Positions 45,301-57,360 of a DNA stretch of 64,000 bases are shown piece by piece. The stretch is from the NCBI GenBank assembly GCA_963920635.1, contig OY987302.1:46007500-46071499 (forward strand). Reading direction: 5' to 3'. The notes below the pieces were generated by a model that saw only the letters and a program-made list of their open reading frames with translations, had not been told where the DNA came from and made no database searches. The stretch's first letter is position 1. Every line of letters starts with the position of its first letter. This DNA is from Pseudeuparius sepicola (Eukaryota > Arthropoda > Insecta > Coleoptera > Anthribidae). The position numbers were made by a program, and so were the translations under genes.

Positions 45301-46432
45301 ACAAAAGCTATGAAATCATCAACCTAGAAATATGAGTTTCATAAGTATTGACATTGCATTGTCCACATACTTTTTATGATAAACTGTTCCACATACCCTC
45401 TGGTCTACATTGTAATCTGGAATATTTGGATCATCAATGATTGGATCATCATTACAAGTAACGTCAAAACAGAAACCTGGAGGGGGGTTGTAGTGCTTAG
45501 GCAGTACTACAGTGAAAATGTCGCTCTCTGATCCTACAATATAATTTACGTTGCCTTAGCGCCATAAGAGTTAAAATAATCACTTATACCTGCACTTGCA
45601 CTTGATCGCCATATTGATTCAAGCGTTTTGGTTTCTCTCCTGTAATCGAATTCTTGAAAATCTATTCTATTCAAAAGAAAAGCATCAAAACCAAGAAGCG
45701 CAAAAATGTTGGCCATTCCCTTGCTATGGCCGAAAGGGTCTATTTGCCAGCCGGCCCTTGGCCGTCCGCACTCTCCGAATGTGTCGTTGAGTTTCCTTCA
45801 AAATTAATTTTTTGTTTGATTGACTTGAGATTTAATGAGAAATCAATGTTGGTTCCTACCTAAGACCCCATGCCATTTGGTCAAGGATACTCTGATAGTT
45901 AGTTGCTCCTTCGTCATTCATCGACCACCCTCCACCAGTAAGTTCCAACTGACCGTTATTAATAAAGTGCCGTACAAGATCCTTGCGTTCGTCGTCTTGT
46001 TCTAGCCACCATTTCCAAAAGAATGCTGTTTCAATGTACATGAACCTAAAGAATTATTATACATTAGGCCACATCTGTGCGTATACCTACCATGCTAATC
46101 ACCTTCTATTTGGGTTTCTTCTTAGTGAATCCATAACAGTATCTAGAATGTATTGGACTCCGGCCTTTTGAATGTCATTTCTAGCCCCATAGTAATAATT
46201 GTCAACAGTTTTCAACCAGCCAACATCGTCATGTGTATGAGGTACAATATGTACATTAATGAGTCCTTCTTTGACAGGATTGCAAGACTAAAAGCATATT
46301 TTTGGTCACAGTGCCTTTTTCACATCTAGAGCAACTTACATCATATCCGCATTTTGTGTCATCCCGTTCAGATGGTAAAGAAGCTCCTCCTAGGATAAAT
46401 CCTAGGAAGAACAAATATGCCACAGAAGTCAT
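42398..46432 (-). CDS. Lysosomal alpha-mannosidase, copy C (GH38), 15 exons
   Basis: Exons: 46340-46432, 46103-46287, 45860-46045, 45590-45795, 45397-45533, 45190-45323, 44782-45010, 44528-44721, 44265-44476, 43991-44169, 43615-43937, 43156-43559, 42979-43100, 42728-42877, 42398-42670. They join in frame to 1008 residues. [16 protein letters not shown] is a signal peptide. PHTHDDVGW (zinc), WQIDPFGHS (nucleophile Asp174) and [12 protein letters not shown] (zinc His) are present, so activity is expected: exo-alpha-mannosidase of lysosome or gut lumen. Two introns of copy A are precisely missing (exons 2+3 and 13+14 are fused). The zinc-loop TVDNYYYG has Asn where A and B have Gln. Before the last conserved block ([14 protein letters not shown]) a charged, Lys/Arg-rich insert of about 30 residues replaces the short linker of B. 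First gene of the minus-strand cluster. Confidence 0.94.
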
Positions 46433-46475
46433 TTTGACAAAACTTTACATTCGTTTTAGTATATTCGTCTTTTCG

Positions 46476-46500
46476 TCCATTTATATCAAAAGATAACGAA
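46476..46500 (-). promoter_or_regulatory. Candidate promoter of mannosidase C
   Basis: On the minus strand CGTTATCTTTTGATATAAAT: GATAACG on plus at 46492-46498 immediately upstream of a TATA-like GATATAAAT (46479-46487), about 50-65 bp before the ATG. Shares AAAAGATAACG with copy B. Confidence 0.4.
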
Positions 46501-46934
46501 TTTTTATGACCAATTATCAAGGTAAGACCTACTTGAAGAGATATCAGAGCTGATAAACAAACTTGCGTGTTGACAAATACTAGAAATAAATATAAGGGTA
46601 TACCTACCTACGTACAGTCATATAATATACAAATTAATAAAATTATCAAGAATTTTGTGATTAATTATGTAGTCGTCAGCCAATACCTCTGATTGTTTTT
46701 CTGCGTCAGTTACTCCATCTAAGTTATTCAACAATATTGTGTTTGTTTTTTTTTTCTCGAAAATGTGTCCATTTAAATTATTATATACCCTGCAGCAATC
46801 TACTAGTGTTAATAGTTAATTTAACAGTTCACACACAGTTTAATAAGTTGCTAGTAAGTATTTTTTTGTTATTTTCTTATTCCTTCGATAGAATCGCAAC
46901 CACGCACCTTAGAGAATTTTCAAAAAAGACAATA

Positions 46935-48130
46935 TACACTGTGTCCCGGATACGAATGAACAGTATGGGGATATTGCAAACGGTGAGAAATAGAGCAACG
47001 GTTAAATGGGGAAAAAGTTGCGCAATTTCGAGGTCAATAAAATGGCAAAACAGATTTCTAATATCTTTTTTCGTTTTTGAGTTATTTTGAAAAAAGTAAA
47101 ATTTTGCGTTTTCGATTTTATTTTTTTCTGAAGTTGTTATGACAGATAGAAAAAAAAAGAAAAACTCTTTCTTATGGCACTTTTTAACGGGCTTTAAGAT
47201 GGCGTTTTTAGATTTGTTCTACAACGTTTCGTTTTTGAGAAACCATCTTCAACTTTATTTTTTTAAATACGGACCTGGATTTTTTTTTCAGATTTTGTAA
47301 GCACTTTTCATTGCAAATACCATGATGTATGACACGAAATATTTTTAAAATGTTTTGAGACAATTATACTATTCCTTTTTTTCATTCATTTTTTTTCTAT
47401 TGCGGCCCTGTATTTAATAATAAGAAGTCTAATTATTAATCAGTATTGACAACAATTTATTTACAGTTTATTTTTACTTCGAAAACTTAATATTTTTAAA
47501 TACGGCCCTGTCTGGTAAGTGTTTTTCTCTGTTGTTGTACAGCAAACAGTGTCACATTGTGTTTTGGAGTAAATTCTTAGATTTTTCTAATTGTCAGAAG
47601 AAAGCTTTAAGCCAACGAAATCAATAACTTTTGCTATTTATTAATTGCAACAATACATTCGTTCGGCCTCTACACTATTTCTGTGACGCAAGATATAACA
47701 TGCTGACATGTTAAATTTGTCCCCATTTCTAATGATACAAATTGTTGACTAAATGATACAGTGGGAGTTATGACAAATGACAAGGGGTTGGTTTCGTTGT
47801 TTCAAAGCCTTCTAGGTGGGGGTTTTTATTTATTTTTTATTATCGCATGTGACTGTTATTAGTCTTTGCCGTCCTTTTTTTGGTTCTCCAATAATCGAAA
47901 GATAAGTTGTAAGTTAAATTGTTGACAATACTGATTAATATTTAGACTTCTTATTATTAAATACAGGGCCGCATTAGAGAAAAATGAATGGAAAAAAGGG
48001 AATTTTCAGAATAATTGTCTCAAAACAATTTAAAAATATTTCGTGTCATACATCATGGTATTTGCAATGAAAAGTGCTTTCAAAATCTGCAAAAAAAATC
48101 CAAAATTTTCACAAATTATAAAACCTGACA
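46935..48130. mobile_element. Foldback element with ~175-bp internal inverted arms
   Basis: Begins tacactgtgtcccggatacg. The left arm (47279-47455: caaataccatgatgtatgac, acgaaatatttttaaaatgt, gcggccctgtatttaataat) is mirrored at 47917-48103. A start like gaaatagagcaacggttaaa resembles the MITE at 19536 (agctagaacaaaggttaaat). The outer right end is not clear. No transposase. Confidence 0.6.
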
Positions 48131-50860
48131 TAACATTACAGTTTTTTTGCTTTTGTCCCCTCGCAATCATTCTCGATCACTCTCTTTCTCCAAAATATTG
48201 ACACCCCTACTCGTGGAGCTATTTTGCCTATCACCGATCCGTATCATCCCATTGTAGGGAAGATTGTTTGTACCAGATTTGAAGTTAACATTTCAATTTG
48301 TTTGAAAGTTATCAAAAGAACATAAACACAATTTTTTTTTAATTTCTTGCGGAAAAAAATCTTTCACTCACGTGGTTGTGTAGAAGTACCTAATAGGTTC
48401 TGAAGCCTTGCTTTAAATTATTCATATACATACATAAAAATAAGGGAGCATCGTCAGTTTCGTTTTGAAAAACGACAAAAGTTTGACCTAACTTGTCGAC
48501 ATGTTCCTGCTTGACCCAGGAACTCTGTCAGTTTGGTGGTGATCTTGATGCTCGTGTTCTCGTGGGATTGAAACCAATTCTTGCAATTGACTGCAGAGTA
48601 GCTACACCTACAGGCTGCCACCGCAAGAAAAATTAGCTTGTCTATTATATACTTTATTGAGCAATGGAAAATAAAATACTATTAAATATTTTTGAAGAGG
48701 AGAGTGTGTGTTTTGTATCGCATCAATAGTACGAAGTTAAAATCTGAAATAGTCCGTTGATCCCGGATCCTCGCGTCAAGTGCTCGAACCTCGGACTAGC
48801 GTTACAGCCTGAAAATACCCGATCAAACACCGGCCGGCCCACCGAAATAATGAAAGTGTAATCCGATAATCAGGTCGGGCTTTCCGTGCAATTGGATCGC
48901 CACCGTCCGGCTCCATATGCGGAAATTATTAATTTCGGAGCGAGGTCGCTGAAATCGTTTGCAATAAATTATTATCTGTTCGAGAGAGACGGATCAGTAG
49001 TGTCCTTGATACTGCTAACATATTGACTTAGTAATACAACTAACTCGATAATATTGTCTTTTTTCATTTTAAAAGTTGCTCTACTCGCAAAAGATTTTAT
49101 ACTTACGCAATTATTGAAAGAATGGCGAGACACAGATATCGATGAACTCATTTTAAGCGACAGGTTGTAAAGAAGTTAACAAAAAAAGGAATTATCGCAA
49201 ACCAATTTCCTATATCAAGTATTATCAAGCAGAACCAGAAAGTGATGACCGCAGATGATGCTGCGTTCTAAGGCTGCGCGGAATAATTTCCGAGAATTGT
49301 CAAATTATCCGATAAGTTGTCAACCAAGAAGTTGATTGTGTACGTGTTCGTGTATAAACTATTTGCGTTGCTTTTTTTTGTTTTTATGTTTAAAGTTAAT
49401 AAAATATTAAAGTGCTGCTAGGTCACTTTTTAGTCTTCTACAACCCTAATTAACCAAACAAACTACCGAAGAGAGGGATCTAGAAATAAAAAATAAAGAA
49501 ATAAAAATCTTCAAAGAGCAAGTCTTATGAGAAAATGTTAACCATGTTATCAAAAGGAATTTACCAGCAAACATTATTTGCACCTGTTACATTACAACCG
49601 ATAACCAAAACAACATAAGTTAGTGGGAAAACTGCAGGTATTGCCAACACTGCATACAAATAGATAAGGCATAAGTAGGTCAGAGCGTGAGAACTTTATG
49701 ATCATGTGGTAAGTTCATGAAATAGTCATACAATTAAATACCATTAGAAAAAATGTCATTGCATACTATCAATATAAATATATACTTCAGATTGTTTTGC
49801 CGGATAAATAGCTATAGATTAGATTGAGTAGTTAAGTAAAAAAAACTACAACTTATTCATACCTACATGGAGTTCCAAAAGGATATAGGTAAAAAACTAA
49901 ATTATCAAAATTGTTATCATAATTTGAGAGGACTCGTGTTATAAAATAGTTATAAGAGCATCTCCTAAAATGGTAACATTGCTTACCAAAAGCTCTTTAT
50001 AATGTGTGACATTTGAAACAATGTATTATATTATTATGTTGTTGACTTCAGTCAAAATCAAATAATACTTAGTTTTTTGTTGAACGTGAATAAAGTAGAT
50101 ATTATTAAAAGATTTCCATTAGAAGATATGAATCTAAGATAACTGTTAACTAGCGATAAATAGTAAAATACACTACAGAAAAACACAAAAAAATACATTC
50201 ATTTGTTATTTATGAGCGCACTCAAAAGTTTACTTCATATAAAAATCCATAGAAAAGGTCATCAAAAATTCATTAATAACGTATATTAAAATATTGCGTG
50301 CTTTTTCTTCGGCCGATTAAAATAAGGAACGACATTTTATTAAGCAACATAATAATTATGCTACCTATTATTTTATTATACCTACATATATATTTTTTTA
50401 TTTTGGTAAACGATTTCCTCGACCATTAAATATAAATTTGTGACAAACGTTTAAACCTGACTTCCTAATGACATATTTATGTAAATATAGAGTTCGAAAA
50501 CAGAGGGGAACGATTTTTTTATCGAACATAGATCTGAAACAAAAATGTTTCTAAATGAAATTTTTGCAGTAGAAAAAGTTAATCTGCATGTGCACGGGAC
50601 ATAGGTATAATTCATGTTCTAATCAAGTCTCTTTTTTTCTTGTGTCACCCAATTGGGTATTATAAAATATATTTGTTTGCTTTCAAAAATTTTTAACACC
50701 GTAGACTTTAGTAGTGACCCATAGTGGCTTCCCCTATTGCCAGTATCTACATTATTTTCTTTATACGTTCGGAACCTTTCGACCTTGCAACGCTTTATAT
50801 TCTAAGAAATCAAAACGTGAATCAAGTAATCCCAATCCATACATATGTTTTCGAAATCAC
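48131..50860. other. No gene; GC-rich block at 48750-48990
   Basis: Mostly AT-rich. The block at 48750-48990 (gatcccggatcctcgcgtca ... caccggccggcccaccg ... ttcggagcgaggtcgctg) is high-complexity and non-repetitive with no sustained reading frame. Candidate conserved non-coding DNA; not proven. Confidence 0.35.
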
Positions 50861-50867
50861 TGGATAT

Positions 50868-51290
50868 AATAAATAAGGATTGATTTTTGTACCTGTAAAT
50901 ATAAATCAATGGAATGTGTTTGCAACATATAGCAGGTAAAGGATAATCGGTTGAAAAATATGTAGTCCAGCCGTAATTCGAACCCTGGACTCCTACTGGG
51001 ACCACAGGCACTTAACGCATTAAGCTACCGGAGCATGCGGGTTCCATCGGCTATAGTTGGTATTTGTTCCAATTGACCATTAGTAAGTAGCGGTGAGATG
51101 TAGATGACTTCGACGTCTTCTACAACTGCTAGAAAGGATTTGAGAATAGAGGGTAACAGCATTGATTGATTGGTTATGTGAACTTCTTATTTGTTCTTCT
51201 ACCCTCAATATTCGACATATATAGTCTTAATGCACGCATCGAACGTGGAAATTCTAACCTACAATGTCAAGCCAAGAATATTAACAAATA
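50868..51290 (-). mobile_element. tRNA-derived SINE, unit 1 of a second tandem pair
   Basis: On the minus strand GCTCCGGTAGCTTAATGCGT (A-box region) and AGGGTTCGAATTACGG (B box), then GCTGGACTAC, the same family as 6953-7565. The non-tRNA part ttcgacgtcttctacaactg, ggtaacagcattga and tctaacctacaatgtcaag matches the first locus. Confidence 0.65.
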
Positions 51291-51375
51291 AGGAATGGAT
51301 TTTTGTACCTGTAAATATAGGTACCGAAATCAAAAGGAATATTTTTGTGGCATAGCCTACCTGGTATCTTGCTCA
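51291..51375 (-). mobile_element. tRNA-derived SINE, truncated unit 2
   Basis: Repeats tttttgtacctgtaaatata and gtggcatagcctacctggta in the same orientation directly after unit 1, then breaks off before the tRNA-like head. Confidence 0.55.
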
Positions 51376-51639
51376 AATTACTCAAACAAATTTTTATTTC
51401 TACTCTTTAAACACAAAAGACTGTAGTATAATTCAAAATATTCCGACAGCCAATTGCAGATTATTCGAAACTAATTTAGTGATGTGGCCGAAATAAAATA
51501 CATGGAGCCACGAGCCACACATGACAAATTTTATTTTATTTGAAAACTTATTAAAAATAGTATGTATTTAACTGTCGAAATGGTTTAAATAACTACAGTG
51601 TTTAACCAGTAGAAATAAAAATTGGTGGCAACCCTACGA

Positions 51640-52215
51640 AATAGTATATTTCATTACGAGTCTGGAAATAAAGATTTTTCCATGCGCGCGTGACAAAGTC
51701 ATGCAAGCATGGAAAAATCTATTTCTGGACTTGTAATGGACGATATTTTTTATCATACTTCTTTGAAAACGGAAACTTAAAACATTTTATCGGCATATAA
51801 TAAATTTAATTGACAAGAAATAAACAATGCAGACAATATATAGGCTTTGGTATGTGTGATGCGTTTCCATGGTTACTCTCAAATTATTTCAAAGGTGCTT
51901 TGTTGTAAATTAGTTATTGTCAGATAAGGTGAATAAAACGTCAAAAATATTACAGAAATGTATCTAAATATTGAAACAGTTCCGAATTAAAATACAAAAT
52001 AGGTACATGTTAAATATCAGAGAGTATATAGAGTTTCTTAAATTTAGTTTACTTTGCTGTATATTTCTATTTTAAAGCCATATATTCGGTATTTTTATTC
52101 AGCGCACGGAAAGTTTTTCCGTGCGCTGTTTCCGTGCGCTAGCTCGAAAAACCGCATCTTTCATTATTGCTAAAACAGATGAAAATAAGGTGTTTTCAAA
52201 GAAGTATAATAAAAA
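51640..52215. repeat. Second copy of the dispersed element at 22102-22945
   Basis: Direct-orientation copy: tatttcattacgagtctgga, aataaagatttttcc, ggtgctttgttgtaaattag, ttattgtcagataaggtgaa and the inner hairpin gcgcacggaaagtttttccg tgcgc are shared. It lacks a stretch around cccgtgtgaggcgcagccg and the outer inverted ends. Confidence 0.8.
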
Positions 52216-53554
52216 ATATTTTACAGGGAAGTCAGCTCATAAATTGTCAATATTAATTATTTCGCAGTATTTTTTGACGAAACACATTTTACACGGCCCT
52301 GAATCCAATTTTTTTTTATCTTAAAATTTGAGATAAAAAAAAATTGTTAATGATTTTCGTTATTTTTACTACAAACAAACAAATTCGTAGTAGGCCTGTA
52401 AAATTGAGGTACAACCCTGAAATTTTCCGTCCATATAGATACATTTTTGTGACTGGGTCACTTTGTATACCTAAGCATTCCACTACATTGCGCATAATTT
52501 GACTATCACGTAGGTACATACGTCCCTATATTAAAGTCTAGAAATACTAAACTCCGCTCACTTCTTTGAAAAGCCGACAATTTTTGCGATCGGTCGAAAA
52601 TCAGCATCACCTCCCACGTTTGGCATATACGAGGGCGACTAAACGAAATCGCCGTCAAGCTAGTTATACGGGGGTAGGTTCATGTTGACTTTCCATTATT
52701 TACCAAAGTCTACAAATATTAATATACCTATTTGTATACTTTGGTACAACTTAGTTAGTTTTTGGTAGGTACAGTTAAATTAAAATACAAGGTAGCTATT
52801 ACCAGAATCTACATAATTAGTAGGTATATCTGTAGACTTTGGTTGGAACATGAATAAAAATGCATTTTTTTATGTTTTACGTTCATTTTTAATAAAGCCT
52901 AACAAAACATAGAACAAACAAAAACATAAATAGCAAATAAATATTTAACGACAAAGAGTTAAACTAATCATATATAATTGCATCTAATTGAAACAAATCC
53001 TAGATAATCATATCTACTTTTTCATCCTGTAGTAAATATTTTGATATTTAAATTTACATAAACAATACAGAACAAAATATTAGCATACCTACCTACACAA
53101 GAATGCGTCTTACCATAAGCTCTGGCAATAATCTTAATGGAACAGCCGAAGGGACAGGCAGTTTTTACTAAACATTCTCCGGACGAAGTGAATGACTAAT
53201 CATCAAAATGTGCCTTGCAAATAAATTCTTATAGGTTTATATGCCTCGTCAGGTGGAATATTCGCAAATTTATGTTCTCCGATGAACCCTAAGGCATTCT
53301 TCCATTGCTGGCACCTTCAAATTTTCAATATTTTAATATTATATCTATATTATTCTTCAATTAATACCTAAGTATTCAAATGTCACATAAAAATGTATTA
53401 ATTTTTGTAGGTATGTACCTCAAACTCAATCTTACCTTTCAGGGTCTTTAGGAAATGAAAAAAGGTAATATATTCTTTTGAACTGGTTTTACAGCCATCC
53501 GCACTGCAGTAAAAAGCATTACTAGGCATCACTACAACACAGTCACGGTCGGTT
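52216..53554. other. No gene recognised
   Basis: AT-rich. Repeated tttggtaggtac-like words lie around 52690-52850 (agtctacaaatat and atctgtagactttggt form an imperfect inverted repeat). No ORF with known motifs. Confidence 0.35.
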
Positions 53555-53593
53555 GGTAATATTTTGCGGTAATATTTTGCGGTAATATTTTGC
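53555..53593. repeat. Three tandem copies of a 13-bp unit
   Basis: ggtaatattttgc is repeated exactly three times in a row (53555-53567, 53568-53580, 53581-53593). Confidence 0.9.
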
Positions 53594-53599
53594 GCGCAC

Positions 53600-54330
53600 C
53601 CGGTAGAATGCGAACGAACCGCTCTCAGCTACACAGCTTATTTTCTTATATTATAAGCTATCAATCGGCTCGATCGCGTACTCCGATGACGGCGGGAGGA
53701 GGGGAGCGGGAGAGGGCAAGAGGGAAACGTTTGTTACACAAGGCCGAGTGCCCGGACTTATTAGTATATCTCTGGACGCTGCCTATATTCACCACGTCGT
53801 GTCTACCGTGTTTACGGCCTCCTAACCAATAGGAGCACGGTTTGCTGCTGATGACTAGCTGATCACGCTGTGGCCAGTATTGGTCATAGCCTTTTCTATC
53901 GAAATGGATAGACAAGGGTCATAGGTACATGACAGCATTGGCCGCTGACTCATTAACGTAAATGGACAACTCGAAACCGAGTTATCCATAATATTAGATT
54001 TCGAAATAGATTTATTGCGAGCCGAACCGAATATTTCCGTTCGCGCAAAATACCTAAATATTTTAACTAGCCCAGTTCCCCGCAGCGGCCGTGGAACTTC
54101 GTTAAGGTGAGCCGAGGGCATTGTTTGCGGAATTATTCAAATTGAGGCGGTTACTCGCGCGCCCCGCCGATACGGGACGAATTTAAAATGAAATGTTCCG
54201 GGAGACCGCAGGGCGGCCGGATTCCGACGTCAAGAGTTTTGAGGAGGCCCCGGAAATTAGATTACGTATTCCGGTGGGAGGCGAGCGCCGTTCCGCTTGT
54301 TACGGACGGCGACAGGGGCGGCACTTTTCT
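53600..54330. other. GC-rich high-complexity region, possibly regulatory
   Basis: Much richer in G+C and CpG than its surroundings (gcggttactcgcgcgccccg, gagaccgcagggcggccgga, gaggcgagcgccgttccgc). Both strands have open stretches of about 80 codons, but none shows domain motifs or a consistent frame, so I do not call genes. It could be a CpG-bearing conserved non-coding block or an unrecognised first exon. Confidence 0.35.
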
Positions 54331-55160
54331 CAGTTGTTCCTCTGAAAAACTCCATAGAAAAACGTAGTAGGTAATTCTACTGCAGATACTCTTCTCTACT
54401 CTCCGCTGGTTCTTTGCATTTGTTAGTTTGTGTGTTTGTTCAATAAATATTTATTGCAAAATAAAAACTAAATCGAAATACGGAACCTTCCTCCTTTATG
54501 CATACGGTTACAGAATAACCAAATATTTTGTGTACCTATAAAGTAGACATCATTAACCTTAGAAAAATAAACAAGTTGTGATTTATAATATCCTTGGGGA
54601 GCACCCTAACTAACACTCTATATAGGATACCCAAGAATTAATGAAACCAGGTTATTTGGCCAAAAGGAAGATATTGTAGTGTTCAAATCTTGTGATGAGG
54701 TCACAAGTCACGAACGTCTAAAAGTCAACTGAACTACTCACGTGTCGTTCAAAAATTATTGAATGTAAGAAAACGAATTATTTGGTGTTGAAAACAGGCC
54801 AATCGCCATATTGGAAATTACAAGAGGTAGGTAGTCAATTTGCCATATCAAATAGAAATTATGCCGAAATAATAGTGACTGCCACCAGTCCCCCGCATAA
54901 ATATGTGCGGTTGTTTATAATAATGGACTTTGAAAAAATGATGTGAAGCAGTGGTTTACAATTTTGTATATTTTTAAACTATAAATTTGGAATATACTTT
55001 ATTAGGTATTTTTGGTAGGTAGGTGTGTGTTTATTTTTAAGTTTAACCACCCCAACCTCCCCCCTCCTTTCGACTAAAGCAAAATATTTAGTCACAGTGA
55101 GTTTCACCCCCCTGTTAAAATTACTTCAGACGTCCCTGCGAACCGATATGTTTTGTAGAC
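54331..55160. other. No gene recognised
   Basis: AT-rich, with a C-rich patch near 55050. No coding or RNA features seen. Confidence 0.4.
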
Positions 55161-55164
55161 GGTT

Positions 55165-55525
55165 ATTGTTAATACGATACATTCCTTTGGAGAAGTTATA
55201 GGGGAGGAGGTAAGGAGTAAATTTAATCCTAATATTACATTATGCAAAACTGAATAGTTTTTGAGGTATTTCAATTTTTCTTATTAGACAAAAAAATCTA
55301 CAGAACTTTTTTATACTTTTCAATTGGATTACTTGCCCAACACTATGGTCTTATGTTTGGAATGAAAAAAGTCCGGAAACATTTAGATCATAGGAAAATT
55401 TTACATAAAAAGTTGTCAAAATTATTTAAAAAAATTGAGGTTTGCATAATGCATATATAGGATTAAATTTACTCCTTACCTCCTCCACTATGACATCTCT
55501 AAAGGATTGTATCGAATTACACATA
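55165..55525. mobile_element. Inverted-repeat element (MITE)
   Basis: cgatacattcctttggagaa, ggaggaggtaaggagtaaat and ttaatcctaatat are mirrored by ataggattaaatttactcct, tacctcctcc and aaaggattgtatcg. About 360 bp, non-coding. Confidence 0.65.
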
Positions 55526-57002
55526 ACGCTGTATATTCCTTTTCTCTTGATCTATTAATAATTATTGCATGAAGGATTTATTAATGCGCTTCAAAATTTA
55601 CAGTTTTTATTTTCAGAAAAATCTCTGTACAATGTATTTCTTCTCGTTTCAAATTTCCAATATTTTCTTTAATAAAATATTCCTACTAGTAATAAAATCT
55701 ACTAGGTACTATTACTAATTAAACAATAAATATTAATTATGCAAAACGTGCCTATAATTTAGTAACGTTCTTCTACATTTCATTATTATTCTTTAATATA
55801 TTTCTCCCATCCTCGGAATTTATATCCTCTCAACTTTTTTTTTGGATTTTGTACTGTCGGCGCCACTGCATGGGAGAAACTGTTGCCTAGTTCCTTCTCC
55901 GCAGTATCCCTAATAAAGATAACGAGGTGCCTCCATTATTCTGAAAACCACTGGCTCAACGGCGCTTCCACAAGACTGCGCTGAAAAAAATTATGGTGAC
56001 TTAAATTTTATGGACTCGAAGTTAACCTATATAGTAATATGTAGGTATTTATCTACTAGTGTATAGGTCCTCAGTTCAAAGAAAATAATTTTCCGTAACT
56101 AAGACAAGGTCAACAATAAAATATTATTACTTGATGAAAAAAACTGGAAGGCTAAAAGAGTTAATATTACTTAGCAAAATACTTTATAGCATATTTTACT
56201 AAAATTTGATTATTGATAAGAATGTAGTCGTTGACAAGTATATCGTATTAGATCAATTTTTATTATCAGGCGAATTACTTATATAACATGTAGAATTATT
56301 CGCCTAATGTAAAATACTACATACCAAAAATCAAGCTCATACTCTAATATCACTTTATTATTTACGAAAAATGTAGGTATGTATCAATTGCGGTAACGCG
56401 CTTAGATTAAATGCTGGAAAAATATTTCCAGTAAAGGATAATATCTTACCACCCTCCCCTTTCTGACTATTATAGGTTACGAAATTCAACATATCACACC
56501 TCTGGACCAACACTGTGGCATAGTGTTGGTCCAGTCTCTTAGTCAAATACCTACCTGTTGGGGTACCCCAGACATTTTTTTAATTAAATCAGGCATATTT
56601 CCACCCTAAATGGAGTCGTAGGAACCCACATAGGTTTTCCACGGGATACGTCTATATCTTAATCCAGGGAACCAATACAAGTTTCCGAAATACCCATAAT
56701 TATCGGTTGGACTGACCAAATAGTAGGGGAAAGTGACCTGGGATGTCCCCCCTAACAATTATTGGTCATTAGTCTAAATCTCATTAATATTCAAATTAAA
56801 CATTTCACTCAAAACTCAATAGTCAATGACTTCTTTATAGGATCATAGTTAGAATTTTCGAATACGTATGTTTTTCGAAAAATTAATATTTTATAAAATG
56901 GCGAAGGGGAACAAAATGTAAGTTATTTAGTAGTACCACATTAATGGGTAACATAGAATTTTATAATAATAGATCTTCTTTAATAACGGCTGTATTTATA
57001 TA

Positions 57003-57360
57003 TCAATGAAGTACAATGACGGGTATTTCAGCCAAAATTATATATTATTTATTCTTTACAATGAACCAAGCTTTCGGCCATATTTTTGGCCTTCGTCAGG
57101 GCTCCAATAGTGTTATGTAAATTATATTATTGAGTAAGAATTATTTATATAGGTACTTACTATTGAGATGAATATTAAAAAGTTATGATTCTAATGGATA
57201 TTTTTGAAGTTTTATATCCATTAGAACCATAACTTTTTAATATTCATCTCAATAGTATGTAAGTATATAAATAATTCTTACTAAATAATATATTTTACCT
57301 AACACAATAAATAATATATAATTTTGGCTGAAATACCCGTTATTGTACTTCATTGATAGA
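57003..57360. repeat. Palindromic repeat nested in the pogo copy
   Basis: tatcaatgaagtacaatgac, gggtatttcagccaaaatta and gagatgaatattaaaaagtt with atccatt are mirrored on the other side of about 57205. The left arm additionally holds caagctttcggccatatttt tggccttcgtcaggg, absent from the right arm. Confidence 0.75.

Noticed and set aside
50955..51045. tRNA gene on the minus strand
   Set aside because: Boxes are good but no proper cloverleaf, and it is embedded in the same SINE unit.
53590..54121. ORFs of 67-88 codons on both strands
   Set aside because: Open only because of GC richness; no domain, conflicting strands, no splice pattern.
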